A stretch of DNA of 64,000 nt, taken from Martelella mediterranea. Its GTDB lineage: Bacteria > Pseudomonadota > Alphaproteobacteria > Rhizobiales > Rhizobiaceae. Positions 1 to 8,284 of this stretch are shown piece by piece. Where the stretch lies: contig PVUG01000003.1 of the NCBI GenBank assembly GCA_003001975.1, forward strand, positions 1 through 64,000, given 5' to 3'. Position 1 is the first letter of the stretch. Every line of letters starts with the position of its first letter. The notes under the pieces were generated by a model that saw only the letters and a list, made by a program, of their open reading frames with translations, searched no databases and was not told the origin of the DNA. Both the position numbers and the translations under genes were made by a program.

Positions 1-118
1 GAATATCCTTGCTGCGATTGGCGATGACGGTGGCCTGGTCGCCGCAGGAAACGGCAATCGTGTCCTTTGCAATGTCGCAGCCGAGACAGGTGTGTGGAGG
101 ATGGTGCAAAACGGCCAT
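1..118 (-). CDS. IS110-family transposase, N-terminal fragment (runs off the window)
   Basis: The reverse strand reads from an ATG at 118 for 39 codons and leaves the window open. The residues GCDIAKDTIAV followed by an IANR stretch are the start of the DEDD (RuvC-like) domain of IS110-family recombinases; the D of CDIAKD would be the first catalytic acid. A purine-rich ribosome site (AAAGGATAG) sits 8 bases upstream of the ATG. The rest of the protein, including the second acidic cluster and the C-terminal serine domain, lies outside the window, so intactness cannot be judged. The roughly 210 bases upstream form a structured leader, as expected for the IS110 group. Identification rests on a short stretch but the motif is characteristic. 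Confidence 0.65.
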   Translation of the reverse strand, partial: MAVLHHPPHTCLGCDIAKDTIAVSCGDQATVIANRSKDI

Positions 119-328
119 GGCGATGCTATCCTTTCAAGGCATGCTTGGGATTGTTTGCGGGCGTGGCAATCAGCGGCCCAATCAACTCTTCAAGCGGTTG
201 CTCGGTGCAACAGTAACCTTGATGACAGCGGGTGTCTCACCCAATGCTCGGACGGTCGCCTGTTGCAGCAGCTGCGGGCAAGCCAACGGCCCGCAGCTGC
301 ATCACAACAATAACCCAGATCCGACAAA
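119..328 (-). ncRNA. Candidate IS110 left-end leader / bridge RNA
   Basis: This non-coding stretch lies directly upstream of the transposase start, where IS110-group elements carry their bridge RNA. It holds three inverted repeats in a row: 197-211 (GTTGC/GCAAC, 5-base loop), 230-242 (GGGTG/CACCC, 3-base loop) and 268-300 (a perfect 12-bp stem, GCAGCTGCGGGC, with a 9-base loop). Between the last two, at 242-253, is CAATGCTCGGAC. The same 12-mer occurs at 329-340, where the element appears to end and a REP palindrome begins. A guide loop matching its own target flank is what a bridge RNA would show. The exact RNA ends and the element boundary are inferred, not seen. Confidence 0.4.
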
Positions 329-330
329 CA

Positions 331-439
331 ATGCTCGGACCTGATCCGAGCATCCATTTCAGCGTATTCTCTCGAGCACAAAGTTAGTTGTGCGAGCGCA
401 CGGCGCGTTGCGCTGGATCCTCCGGTCAAGCCGGAGGAT
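331..439. repeat. REP-type palindrome pair (copy 1)
   Basis: Two hairpins in inverted order: ATGCTCGG/CCGAGCAT at 331-353 and ATCCTCCGG/CCGGAGGAT at 417-439, the second followed by GACG. This matches the general plan of the repeats at 16720 and 50491 (hairpin then ATCCA, spacer, hairpin then GACG). The left hairpin abuts the putative IS110 left end, and its outer sequence seems altered there, consistent with the IS having inserted into or next to it. Confidence 0.75.
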
Positions 440-471
440 GACGCAGAGGAGAAAAGGGAGCGTAAATAAAC

Positions 472-496
472 AAACGGCGCCCGCGAGGCGCCGTTT
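472..496. repeat. Duplicate copy of the secA terminator hairpin
   Basis: AAACGGCGCC, loop CGCGA, GGCGCCGTTT: a 10-bp perfect stem identical in stem and loop to the secA-proximal terminator at 694-718. On the minus strand only three T follow the stem, so it would be a weaker terminator than the proximal copy. The two copies bracket the repeat element at 501-675. Confidence 0.8.
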
Positions 497-500
497 CAGA

Positions 501-675
501 TTGCTGACAACGCTCGTCTCACGTTCTTTCGTCATACCGGCCTTGAGCCGGTATCCAGGGCCGCTTGTTATGCCCTTCCAGAAAGAGTCTTTGCGCGCAA
601 GGACTTGCGCTTACTAGATTCCGGCTCAAGGCCGGAATGACGGCGGGGGGATAGGCAAAGCTGTGATTGCTTGCA
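501..675. repeat. Long intergenic repeat element, copy A
   Basis: About 175 bases that recur in inverted orientation at 14418-14580. The ends are a pair of REP-like hairpins, ATACCGG/CCGGTAT at 534-554 and ATTCCGG/CCGGAAT at 618-638. The arms and the spacer (around the GCGCGCAAGGACTTGCGC region at 592-610) are shared with the second copy. No coding potential is evident. In both places the element lies downstream of a gene, in the same orientation relative to that gene, and between two copies of a terminator hairpin. Confidence 0.8.
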
Positions 676-691
676 AGCTTTATCAACCAGC

Positions 692-719
692 AAAAACGGC
701 GCCCGCGAGGCGCCGTTTT
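692..719 (-). terminator. Rho-independent terminator of secA
   Basis: On the minus strand the stem GGCGCC is embedded in a 10-bp inverted repeat (694-703 with 709-718, loop 704-708) and is followed by a run of five T. It begins about 20 bases after the secA stop codon. Confidence 0.85.
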
Positions 720-739
720 CTTGAAGTCTGAACCGCCGA

Positions 740-3511
740 TCAGGCCAGCCGGCCGTGGCAGTGCTTGAACTTTCTGCCCGAACCGCAGGGGCACGGGTCA
801 TTGCGGCCGGTGTTTCTCCACTCGTCGGGCAGTGAAGCCGTCTCGGAAGCACCGGCAGCGGGGGCCACCTCGTCTTCGCCCGTATCCGGGTCGACATGGC
901 TTGCCTGCAGCTGGGTCGGATCGACAGCCGGTTCCGGCTGCGGCGGGTTCTCACGCACGAGCTGGACGCGCGAGAGCTGCGAGACGGCAACCTCACGCAT
1001 ATTGCCGAGCAGCGCCTGAAACAGTTCGAAAGCCTCGGCCTTGTATTCCTGCAGCGGATCGCGCTGTGCGTAACCACGGAAGCCGATGACCGAACGCAAA
1101 TGGTCGAGATTGACGATGTGTTCGCGCCAGAGATGATCGAGCGCCTGCATGGTGACCTGACGCTGAACATATTTCATCACGTCGGGGCCGAACTGTTCGG
1201 CCTGCTTGGCGCGAACCGCCTCGGCCTCTTCGGCTGCGGCGTTGATCCGCTCGAGGATTTCGGGCTCTGCGATACCGTCTTCGGCGGCCCATTCCTCGAT
1301 CGGCAGATCAAGGTTGAGGATATGGAGGCAATCTTCCTTCAGGCCTGCCACGTCCCACTGTTCCGCATAAGCCCGTTCGGGAATGCGGCGGCTCACGGCA
1401 TTTTCGATGACTTCGTGGCGCATATCCTCGACGATGTCCGAGATATCGTCGGAATCCATCAGTTCCTTGCGCTGGTCGAAGACCACCTTGCGCTGGTCGT
1501 TGAGCACGTCGTCATATTTCAGAAGGTTCTTACGAATGTCGAAGTTGCGGGCCTCGACCTTCTTCTGTGCGCGCTCCAGCGCCTTGTTGATCCACGGATG
1601 AACAATCGCCTCGCCTTCCTTCAGGCCAAGCTTCTGCAGCATGCTTTCCATCCGGTCGGAACCGAAGATGCGCATCAGGTCATCCTGCAGCGACAGGTAG
1701 AATTTCGAACGGCCGGGGTCGCCCTGACGGCCGGAACGACCGCGCAGCTGATTGTCGATACGGCGGCTTTCATGGCGTTCGGTGGCGATCACGTAGAGGC
1801 CGCCGGCGGCCAGCGCCTGTTCTTTCAGCCGGGCAACATCCTCACGGATTGCCTGTTCCTTGGCCTCACGTTCCGGACCGGGCGGCGTGAACTTGCGTTC
1901 CACTTCAACACGTTCGCCCTGGTCATTGACGACGATATCGGTGCCCGGTTCGAGATAGCCGAGTTCTTCCTGGATCCGCATTTCCAGATTGCCGCCGAGC
2001 TGAATGTCGGTACCGCGACCGGCCATGTTGGTGGCGATGGTCAAGGCGCCGGGAACACCGGCCTGGGCAACGATGAAGGCCTCGTTTTCATGATAACGGG
2101 CGTTCAGGATCTTGAAATCGTCGATGCCGTCACGTTTCAGCGCAGCGGCCAGAAGCTCGGATTTTTCAATCGAGGTGGTGCCGACCAGAACCGGCTGGCC
2201 CTTTTCCTTGGCCGCCTTGATCTCCTCGACAATCGCCAGATATTTCTCGTGAACGGTCAGATAGACCTCATCATCCTCGTCAAGACGGATGATCGGCAGG
2301 TTGGTCGGCACTTCAACGACATCAAGGCCGTAGATATTGCCGAATTCTTCCGCTTCCGTTGCCGCCGTACCGGTCATGCCGGCCAGCTTGTCATACATGC
2401 GGAAATAGTTCTGGAAGGTGATCGAGGCGAGCGTCTGGTTTTCCGGCTGGATCTTGACGCCTTCCTTGGCTTCCAGCGCCTGATGCTGCCCTTCGGAATA
2501 ACGCCGGCCCGGCATCATGCGGCCGGTGAATTCATCGATGATCACCACTTCGCCGTCGCGCACGATGTAATCCTTGTCACGGGAAAACATCTTGTGCGCT
2601 TTCAGCGCGTTGTTGAGATGGTGCACGATGGCGACGTTTTCGACGTCGTAGAGCGAAGCGCCCTTCATCTGCCCCGACTCGGTCAGAAGCTGTTCAAGCC
2701 GCTCCATCCCCTTTTCGGAAAAGTTGGCGGAGCGCTGCTTCTCGTCGATTTCGTAGTCATCCTCATCCAGCGTCGGGATAACCTTGTCCATGGCGACGTA
2801 AAGGTCGGAACGGTCATCCAGCGGACCGGAAATGATCAGCGGCGTACGCGCTTCATCGACGAGGATGGAGTCAACTTCGTCGACGATGGCATAGTTGTGG
2901 CCGCGCTGAACCATTTCGGAGCGCTGCATCTTCATGTTGTCGCGCAGATAATCGAAGCCGAGTTCGTTATTGGTGGCGTAGGTGATATCGCATTCATAGG
3001 CCGCCCGGCGCTGCTGGTCGTCGAGACCATGATGGATCACGCCCGTCGTCAGGCCAAGAAAGCCATAAAGCCTGCCCATGTTCTCGCTGTCACGCCGTGC
3101 CAGATAATCATTGACCGTGACGACGTGAACGCCCTTGCCCGAAAGCGCGTTCAGATAGACAGGAAGGGTAGCAACCAGCGTCTTACCTTCACCGGTCTTC
3201 ATTTCGGCGATCGCGTTTTCATGCAGGATCATGCCGCCGATCAGCTGAACATCGAATGGCCTCAGGCCGAGAACGCGGCGGGACGCCTCCCGCGCGACGG
3301 CAAATGCTTCAACAAGAAGATCGTCCAGGCTCTTGCCTTCGGCGATCTGCTTTTTGAATTCTTCGGTTTTCGCCTTGAGCTCATCGTCCGAAAGTGCCGC
3401 GATCTGTTCTTCAAGCGCATTGATTGCAGCCACGCGGGGTTTGTAGGATCGAATACGGCGTTCATTGGCCGAACCGAACAATTTGCGGGCTACGCCACCG
3501 AGTGAGACCAT
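740..3511 (-). CDS. secA: Preprotein translocase motor ATPase SecA
   Basis: A 923-residue SecA, close to the usual length in alphaproteobacteria. It drives post-translational export of unfolded preproteins through SecYEG by ATP hydrolysis at the inner membrane. Visible hallmarks: the Walker A region [11 protein letters not shown] (around residue 105), the [20 protein letters not shown] segment of the first nucleotide-binding domain, [14 protein letters not shown] and [10 protein letters not shown] in the second, and a C-terminal zinc-binding tail [13 protein letters not shown] that contacts SecB and lipids. The start [14 protein letters not shown] is typical. It is a single-gene unit with its own terminator downstream and an intergenic region of about 350 bases upstream, divergent from the parvulin gene. 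Nothing is unusual in the coding sequence. Confidence 0.99.
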   Translation of the reverse strand: MVSLGGVARKLFGSANERRIRSYKPRVAAINALEEQIAALSDDELKAKTEEFKKQIAEGKSLDDLLVEAFAVAREASRRVLGLRPFDVQLIGGMILHENAIAEMKTGEGKTLVATLPVYLNALSGKGVHVVTVNDYLARRDSENMGRLYGFLGLTTGVIHHGLDDQQRRAAYECDITYATNNELGFDYLRDNMKMQRSEMVQRGHNYAIVDEVDSILVDEARTPLIISGPLDDRSDLYVAMDKVIPTLDEDDYEIDEKQRSANFSEKGMERLEQLLTESGQMKGASLYDVENVAIVHHLNNALKAHKMFSRDKDYIVRDGEVVIIDEFTGRMMPGRRYSEGQHQALEAKEGVKIQPENQTLASITFQNYFRMYDKLAGMTGTAATEAEEFGNIYGLDVVEVPTNLPIIRLDEDDEVYLTVHEKYLAIVEEIKAAKEKGQPVLVGTTSIEKSELLAAALKRDGIDDFKILNARYHENEAFIVAQAGVPGALTIATNMAGRGTDIQLGGNLEMRIQEELGYLEPGTDIVVNDQGERVEVERKFTPPGPEREAKEQAIREDVARLKEQALAAGGLYVIATERHESRRIDNQLRGRSGRQGDPGRSKFYLSLQDDLMRIFGSDRMESMLQKLGLKEGEAIVHPWINKALERAQKKVEARNFDIRKNLLKYDDVLNDQRKVVFDQRKELMDSDDISDIVEDMRHEVIENAVSRRIPERAYAEQWDVAGLKEDCLHILNLDLPIEEWAAEDGIAEPEILERINAAAEEAEAVRAKQAEQFGPDVMKYVQRQVTMQALDHLWREHIVNLDHLRSVIGFRGYAQRDPLQEYKAEAFELFQALLGNMREVAVSQLSRVQLVRENPPQPEPAVDPTQLQASHVDPDTGEDEVAPAAGASETASLPDEWRNTGRNDPCPCGSGRKFKHCHGRLA

Positions 3512-3541
3512 TTCAATAGCTCTTTCCGAACGTTGTCATAT

Positions 3542-3724
3542 CTATCCTGTACGTGGCGCCGTACAGACGCACTTCTGACAAGCAGGGTCCAGCTTGCTTT
3601 CCGGTGCTTTACTGGACGCGGGCTTGGCAGACAGATAAGAGGGGGGTTGGGGGATGTCAACGTCAAACGCCGCACCACAATGGCCACATTTGTATGTTGC
3701 CGCTCTTCCAGCGCGCCGTTTCAC
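3542..3724 (-). CDS. Possible small zinc-ribbon protein (60 aa)
   Basis: A reading frame from GTG at 3724 to TAG at 3542, between secA and the parvulin gene. It encodes a basic N-terminus, then YKCGHCG, a proline-rich linker of about 35 residues, and CQKCVC near the end. Two CxxC knuckles at that distance are what a single zinc ribbon would have, and the frame is otherwise soluble. There is no clear Shine-Dalgarno site, and the frame is also open for a long way upstream, so it could be chance. I do not recognise a family. It is transcribed in the same direction as secA and ends 30 bases before the secA start, so the two might share a transcript. Confidence 0.4.
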   Translation of the reverse strand: MKRRAGRAATYKCGHCGAAFDVDIPQPPSYLSAKPASSKAPESKLDPACQKCVCTAPRTG

Positions 3725-3862
3725 ATTAAAAGGCTGTAAGGATGCAACACATTTCGGTCTGGCACGTTGACGGCTGACAGCGCTTTTACCACATGCGCCT
3801 GATCGACCAGCGCACACGGCGGAACAGCTGGTTTCGCCAAACAACACAACAAAGGTGATTTC

Positions 3863-4726
3863 ATGCAGAAAAGACATTTGGCAGCCGCGGCACTTCTGGC
3901 GACGACCGTCAGCTTCGCAGTTCCCTCCTTCGCCCAGGACAGCAGTTCGGCGTCGGACGAGACAGTCGTTGCAACCGTTGCCGGCGAACCGATCACCCAG
4001 TCGGAACTGCAGAGCACGGTGGAAAAATTCCAGGGCCAGTTCGGCCAGATGCCTGAAGAACAGGTCCGCGCAATCGCGCTTTCGAGCCTGATCGACATGA
4101 AGGTGATTGCCGAAGCCGCGGAAAAGGACGGCATCGACGAGACCGAGGCGTTCAAGACGCGAATGGAAGAGCTGCGTCAGGAAGAGCTTTACAACGCGTT
4201 TTTCGACCAGAAGATCAATTCTGAAATCACACCGGAAATGCTGAAGGAACGTTACGACGAGGAAATCGCCAACGCTCCGAAACAGGAAGAAGTCCACGCC
4301 CGCCACATTCTGGTCGACAGTGAGGAAGAGGCCCAGGACATCATCAAGCAGCTCGACGACGGCGCTGATTTCGCCGAACTCGCCGAACAGCACTCGACCG
4401 GCCCATCTGCCTCCAATGGCGGCGATCTCGGCTACTTCTCCAAGGGCCAGATGGTTCCCGAATTCGAGGAAGCCGCATTCGCACTCGAGCCCGGCGCCTA
4501 CACGGAAACCCCGGTCAAGACCCAGTTCGGCTATCACGTGATCGAGGTCGAGGACATGCGCGAAAAGGCGCCGGTCCCGTTTGAGCAGATCGAACCGCAG
4601 CTCAGACAGCTGATTGCCAGCGAGAAATATAACGAGGTCGTCAGCAAGCTGAAAACCGACGACAAGATCGTGATCGAAGATAAGGACTTGCAAGAGGCCT
4701 ACGACAACGTCAATAAAATGCAGTAA
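3863..4726 (+). CDS. Periplasmic parvulin-type peptidyl-prolyl cis-trans isomerase
   Basis: 287 residues with an N-terminal signal peptide (MQKRHLAAAALLATTVSFAV... cut near AQD, residue 25). An alpha-helical SurA_N-like chaperone region follows (about 30-130), then one PPIC/rotamase domain (about 135-225, beginning VHARHILV and containing GDLGYFSKGQMVPEFEEAAF) and a charged C-terminal tail. It would assist folding of exported and outer-membrane proteins, a role that goes with the adjacent secA. The start is supported by AAAGGTGA 7 bases upstream. The domain order is PrsA/PpiC-like rather than the two-parvulin SurA. A strong terminator follows directly, so it is monocistronic. Confidence 0.93.
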   Translation: MQKRHLAAAALLATTVSFAVPSFAQDSSSASDETVVATVAGEPITQSELQSTVEKFQGQFGQMPEEQVRAIALSSLIDMKVIAEAAEKDGIDETEAFKTRMEELRQEELYNAFFDQKINSEITPEMLKERYDEEIANAPKQEEVHARHILVDSEEEAQDIIKQLDDGADFAELAEQHSTGPSASNGGDLGYFSKGQMVPEFEEAAFALEPGAYTETPVKTQFGYHVIEVEDMREKAPVPFEQIEPQLRQLIASEKYNEVVSKLKTDDKIVIEDKDLQEAYDNVNKMQ

Positions 4727-4736
4727 TCAAAACCAC

Positions 4737-4769
4737 CCGGCCCGCGCATTGTTCGCGGGCCGGATTTTT
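4737..4769 (+). terminator. Rho-independent terminator after the parvulin gene
   Basis: CCGGCCCGCG, 7-base loop, CGCGGGCCGG, then ATTTTT. A perfect 10-bp GC-rich stem (4737-4746 with 4754-4763) followed by a T run, 10 bases after the stop codon and just before argJ. Confidence 0.92.
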
Positions 4770-4780
4770 CGAGGCCTGCC

Positions 4781-6016
4781 ATGACGACCGCTGTATCCCC
4801 GCTTGCCCCCAAATCGTTTCCGCCGATGCCGCCGATTGACGGTGTGCAGATTGCGACCGCCGCCGCCGGTATCAAATACAAGGGGCGGACGGATGTCATG
4901 ATGATGCGCTTCGATGAGACCGCCGCCGTTGCCGGTCTCTTTACCCGTTCCAGATGCCCTTCCGCGCCCGTTGACCTTTGCCGCGCCAATCTTCCCGGCG
5001 GGGCGGCCCGCGTTCTGGTGGTCAATTCCGGCAATGCCAACGCGTTCACCGGCAAGAAGGGGGCAGAGGCAACCGCGCTGACCGCAAAGACCGCGGCCGA
5101 AGCCGTCAATTGCGCCGAAAGCGATGTGTTCCTCGCCTCCACCGGCGTCATCGGCGAACCGCTCGACGCCTCGAAATTCACCGACGTTCTTTCAGACATG
5201 GCGGCGGAAGCCCGGCCCGATATGTGGCTTGAGGCGGCCAGGGCGATCATGACCACGGATACCTATCCGAAGGTCGCGACACGCGGCGCCACGATCGACG
5301 GTGTTTCGGTAACCCTCAACGGCATTGCCAAGGGCGCCGGCATGATCGCGCCCGACATGGCCACAATGCTCTCCTTCATCGCGACCGATGCAGCGGTTTC
5401 GGCCGGCGCCCTTCAGCAGCTTCTGGCCGAAGGCGTGGGCGCAAGCTTCAATGCCGTGACGATTGACAGCGACACCTCCACCTCGGACACGGTTCTGGCC
5501 TTTGCCACCGGCAAGGCCCCCGGACAGGACCTGGTCAGCGACGCATCCGATCCGCGCCTTGACGATTTCCGCGCAGCACTTCATGCGCTGATGCAAGACC
5601 TCGCGCTTCAGGTCGTGCGCGACGGCGAAGGCGCGCGCAAGATGGTGACCGTCCGCGTGACGGGCGCCGAAGACGACCGCGCCGCCGGCGTGATTGCCCG
5701 TTCGATTGCCAATTCGCCGCTGGTCAAGACCGCGGTTGCCGGCGAAGATGCCAATTGGGGCCGCGTCGTCATGGCCGTCGGCAAGGCCGGAGAAAAGGCC
5801 GACCGCGACCGCCTCGCCATCTGGTTCGGCGATATCCGCGTGGCTTTCAACGGCGAACGCGATCCCGACTACACGGAAGAATTCGCCGCTGCGGTGATGC
5901 GCGAAGACGAAATCACCATCCGCGCCGATATCGGCATCGGCAGCGGTCAGGCCACCATCTACACCTGCGACCTGACCAAGGATTATGTCGCCATCAACGG
6001 CGATTATCGCAGCTGA
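4781..6016 (+). CDS. argJ: Bifunctional glutamate N-acetyltransferase / amino-acid acetyltransferase ArgJ
   Basis: 411 residues, full length. ArgJ moves the acetyl group from N-acetylornithine to glutamate, and in bifunctional forms also uses acetyl-CoA, in the cyclic arginine pathway. The self-cleavage site is visible in [16 protein letters not shown]: cleavage before Thr195 would give the alpha and beta chains, with Thr195 as the new N-terminal nucleophile. Also present are the oxyanion-hole region [10 protein letters not shown] and the C-terminal [13 protein letters not shown]. The gene follows the parvulin terminator closely, so its promoter must lie within or near that hairpin or readthrough is used. 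A GNAT gene and mutT follow after about 130 bases, an order common near argJ in Rhizobiales. Confidence 0.97.
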   Translation: MTTAVSPLAPKSFPPMPPIDGVQIATAAAGIKYKGRTDVMMMRFDETAAVAGLFTRSRCPSAPVDLCRANLPGGAARVLVVNSGNANAFTGKKGAEATALTAKTAAEAVNCAESDVFLASTGVIGEPLDASKFTDVLSDMAAEARPDMWLEAARAIMTTDTYPKVATRGATIDGVSVTLNGIAKGAGMIAPDMATMLSFIATDAAVSAGALQQLLAEGVGASFNAVTIDSDTSTSDTVLAFATGKAPGQDLVSDASDPRLDDFRAALHALMQDLALQVVRDGEGARKMVTVRVTGAEDDRAAGVIARSIANSPLVKTAVAGEDANWGRVVMAVGKAGEKADRDRLAIWFGDIRVAFNGERDPDYTEEFAAAVMREDEITIRADIGIGSGQATIYTCDLTKDYVAINGDYRS

Positions 6017-6025
6017 TTATCGCCG

Positions 6026-6060
6026 GGCGGCCGCGTTGCCTTCGGGCAACACCGGCCGCC
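6026..6060 (+). terminator. Hairpin after argJ, possible terminator
   Basis: Outer stem GGCGGCCG/CGGCCGCC (6026-6033 with 6053-6060) and inner stem GTTGCC/GGCAAC (6035-6040 with 6045-6050). No T run follows, so it may act as an RNA 3' stabiliser or a Rho-assisted end rather than a true intrinsic terminator. Confidence 0.5.
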
Positions 6061-6143
6061 TCAAGCGAAAGCCTTGTATTTACACACCTGCCCGATCCCG
6101 ACTAGATGAACAAAAACAACGATAACATCGCGACAGGATCGGA

Positions 6144-6914
6144 ATGCAGGTGAGTGCGGATCTTCCACTTGTGCGTCGCCTTGAAGCCATGGGGTTGCGC
6201 GCATGGCCGGCAAAAAACGTACTTTATGACGGGGCATGGCAGCTTCGGCTGACAGCGGGTCACCCGTCCAAACGACTAAACAGCCTGTCTGTTCTCGATC
6301 AGTCGGATATTTCCGATATCGAGATCAGGTTCGAGAAGGCACGCCGTCATTACGCTGCCTTCGGACGCCCGCTTCTGGTGCGCGAAACACCGCTGACGCC
6401 GACGGCCCTTGTCGAATATCTCACCGCCGAAGCAGCCGAACCCTTCGACACGACCGTGGTCATGACCCTTGAACTCGACACGTTCCACCCCGACGAAGGG
6501 GTTGAATTGCTGCCGAGCCAGGATGTCGGCCGTTTCGTCGGAGCCGCATTGAAGGTCAATCCCGTGGCGGAGCTGACGCGCGCCGGCCTTGCCGAAGTGA
6601 TCACGGCGATCAAGCCGGCCCACGGCTTTTTCATTCGCGAGCAGGATGACGGCGAACCGGTTGCAGCCGGGCTGTGTGTGCATGATTTCGACATGGCGGG
6701 CATCGAGGCTCTGGCCGTCGCCCCGCAAATGCGGCGCACGGGACACGGGCGCAAGCTGACAACCGGCATGCTGCGCTGGCTGAAAAGCCGCGGCGCGCGC
6801 ACCGTCTGGCTGCAGGTCACCGAAAGCAATGCCGCAGCACTTTCCCTTTATCGTTCCTTCGGCTTCACGGAAGCCTACAGATACCGCTACTGGCGGGAAA
6901 AGGCCGACACATGA
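6144..6914 (+). CDS. GNAT-family N-acetyltransferase
   Basis: 256 residues. The C-terminal half holds the acetyl-CoA-binding GNAT fold, with the pyrophosphate loop in VAPQMRRTGHGRKLTTGML (about 194-212) followed by VTESNAAALSLYRSFGFTEAYRYRYW, the usual end of the domain. The N-terminal half (DLPLVRRLEAMGLRAWPAKNVLYDGAWQLRLTAG) is a divergent first GNAT-like region seen in a rhizobial family that sits between argJ and mutT. The substrate is unknown. The stop overlaps the mutT start by 4 bases (ATGA), so the two are translationally coupled. AGGATCGG precedes the ATG. Confidence 0.85.
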   Translation: MQVSADLPLVRRLEAMGLRAWPAKNVLYDGAWQLRLTAGHPSKRLNSLSVLDQSDISDIEIRFEKARRHYAAFGRPLLVRETPLTPTALVEYLTAEAAEPFDTTVVMTLELDTFHPDEGVELLPSQDVGRFVGAALKVNPVAELTRAGLAEVITAIKPAHGFFIREQDDGEPVAAGLCVHDFDMAGIEALAVAPQMRRTGHGRKLTTGMLRWLKSRGARTVWLQVTESNAAALSLYRSFGFTEAYRYRYWREKADT

Positions 6915-7318
6915 CAGACAAGAAACTGCTGCTGGTCACAGCCTGCGCCCTGATCGACACCGATGGACGCATCCTGCTGGCACAGCGCCCCGAAGGCAAA
7001 AACCTGGCAGGTCTGTGGGAATTTCCGGGTGGCAAGGTGGAAAACGGCGAAACGCCGGAGGCCAGCCTGATCCGCGAAATGGAAGAGGAGCTGGGCATTA
7101 CCACAAAGCCCGATTGCCTCGCGCCGCTGACCTTCGCCAGCCACACCTATGAGACGTTTCATCTTCTGATGCCGCTGTTCGTCTGCCGCCGCTATCAGGG
7201 CATTCCCTCCGGCAGGGAAGGTCAGGCCATCAAATGGGTACGGGCGAAGGACCTGCGCGACTATCCCATGCCGCCGGCCGATGAGCCGCTGATCCCCATC
7301 CTGCAGGATCTTCTCTAA
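6911..7318 (+). CDS. mutT: MutT-type 8-oxo-dGTP diphosphatase (Nudix hydrolase)
   Basis: 135 residues with a complete Nudix box, GGKVENGETPEASLIREMEEELGI, in which the glutamates of REMEEEL bind the divalent metal. The protein cleaves oxidised nucleoside triphosphates to the monophosphate and so prevents A:T to C:G transversions. Length, the N-terminal LLLVTACALIDTDGRILLAQRPEGKNLAGLWEFP and the C-terminal AIKWVRAKDLRDYPMPPADEPLI fit MutT rather than other Nudix subfamilies. It overlaps the upstream GNAT gene and meets the convergent LysR gene with a 4-base overlap. Confidence 0.93.
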   Translation: MTDKKLLLVTACALIDTDGRILLAQRPEGKNLAGLWEFPGGKVENGETPEASLIREMEEELGITTKPDCLAPLTFASHTYETFHLLMPLFVCRRYQGIPSGREGQAIKWVRAKDLRDYPMPPADEPLIPILQDLL

Positions 7319-8184
7319 CGCTCGCTGCCGGAAAGAAAGCGTCGGCGGCGTATGATTTCCGACGCGATGGCATCCGCCACGCTTGCAACCCTTTGCGAAC
7401 CGATAAGATCGCCATGGGTGACGAGCAGGATCGGACGTTCCATCACGCCCCCGCCCGGCAACCGGTCTTCAAGAAGCCGAAGCCCCTCACCTGCGAGAAA
7501 ATGCGGCAATACCGCCTTGCCGACACCACGCCGCACGGCCTCAAGCTGGCCGACGAAGGTGTTGACGGTAAAGCGTCCGCTGTTTGCCGACGTGAAGGCA
7601 TCCAGCCAGCCAAGCGGCACTGCAAGGCTTTCCGAATAGGGCCAGGTCACGACCCGTGCGGGCACCTCGCCGTCTGACGGGCCATAAAGACCGAACCCCA
7701 TGGTCGCAAGCTGACGAACCTTGAGATTGCCGCGCTCCGGCCTGACCATCCTCAAGGCAAGGTCCGCATCATGTCTTTGCATGTTGACGGCGGTTGTCGA
7801 AAACGTGATCTCGACGTCGAGACCGGGGTTTTCGGCAAGCAGCGGCGCAAGTGCGGGAACCACGAAACCGCCGACAAGGCTTTCGACGCTTGCCACGCGA
7901 ACCTGACCGCGAATGCCGACATCGTCATGCGCCTGTAACTGCATGTTGCGGACGGCAAGCTCCACCGCCTCTGCGCGGGCAAGCAGGGCCTCGCCCTGAT
8001 CGGTCAGCGTGTAGCCGCTTTGATGCCTCAGGAAGAGCGGCACGCCGAGCGCCTGCTCCATGCGTTCGATGCGTCTGGCGACCGTGGCCACACCGCTCTT
8101 GAGCTGCGCGGCGGCGGCAGAGAGCGTGCCCTCGCGCGCAAGGGCGAGGAAAACACGATTATCGTCCCAGTTGAATTGTCCCAC
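7315..8184 (-). CDS. LysR-family transcriptional regulator
   Basis: 289 residues from a GTG at 8184, which gives a normal LysR N-terminus (GQFNWDDNRVFLALAREGTLSAAAAQL); a longer frame upstream would add an unlikely 43-residue leader. The helix-turn-helix covers about residues 5-65 (GTLSAAAAQLKSGVATVARRIERMEQALGVPLFLR), and a type 2 periplasmic-binding-like effector domain follows. It is divergent from an EamA transporter gene with a gap of 100 bases, the classical arrangement in which LysR controls its neighbour. The effector is unknown. Confidence 0.9.
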   Translation of the reverse strand: MGQFNWDDNRVFLALAREGTLSAAAAQLKSGVATVARRIERMEQALGVPLFLRHQSGYTLTDQGEALLARAEAVELAVRNMQLQAHDDVGIRGQVRVASVESLVGGFVVPALAPLLAENPGLDVEITFSTTAVNMQRHDADLALRMVRPERGNLKVRQLATMGFGLYGPSDGEVPARVVTWPYSESLAVPLGWLDAFTSANSGRFTVNTFVGQLEAVRRGVGKAVLPHFLAGEGLRLLEDRLPGGGVMERPILLVTHGDLIGSQRVASVADAIASEIIRRRRFLSGSER

Positions 8185-8284
8185 TGATGTTCCATTTTCG
8201 GAAAATAATATACCGACATTCGATATATCATACTCTTTTTCGGAAAGGCACTCTCCCGGCACATCTGAAACAGACGAGGTTGCC
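8185..8284. promoter_or_regulatory. Divergent LysR / EamA control region
   Basis: A 100-base AT-rich gap between divergent starts. It contains ATATACCGACATTCGATATAT at 8209-8229 (a palindromic GATATATC at 8222-8229) and two similar TTTTCGGAAA blocks at 8196-8205 and 8238-8247 that flank it symmetrically. A LysR site is plausible here; exact boxes cannot be assigned. Confidence 0.45.

Noticed and set aside
9-344. 111-codon plus-strand frame at the left edge
   Set aside because: Antisense to the IS110 transposase start and its leader; no motif.
896-3505. 869-codon open frame on the plus strand opposite secA
   Set aside because: It is an exact antisense shadow of secA in a GC-rich genome; its protein has no recognisable motif.
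3742-4693. Upstream extension of the 3542-3724 minus-strand frame across the parvulin gene
   Set aside because: The parvulin gene on the other strand is certain; only the last 60 codons after GTG 3724 fall in the intergenic gap and have their own features.
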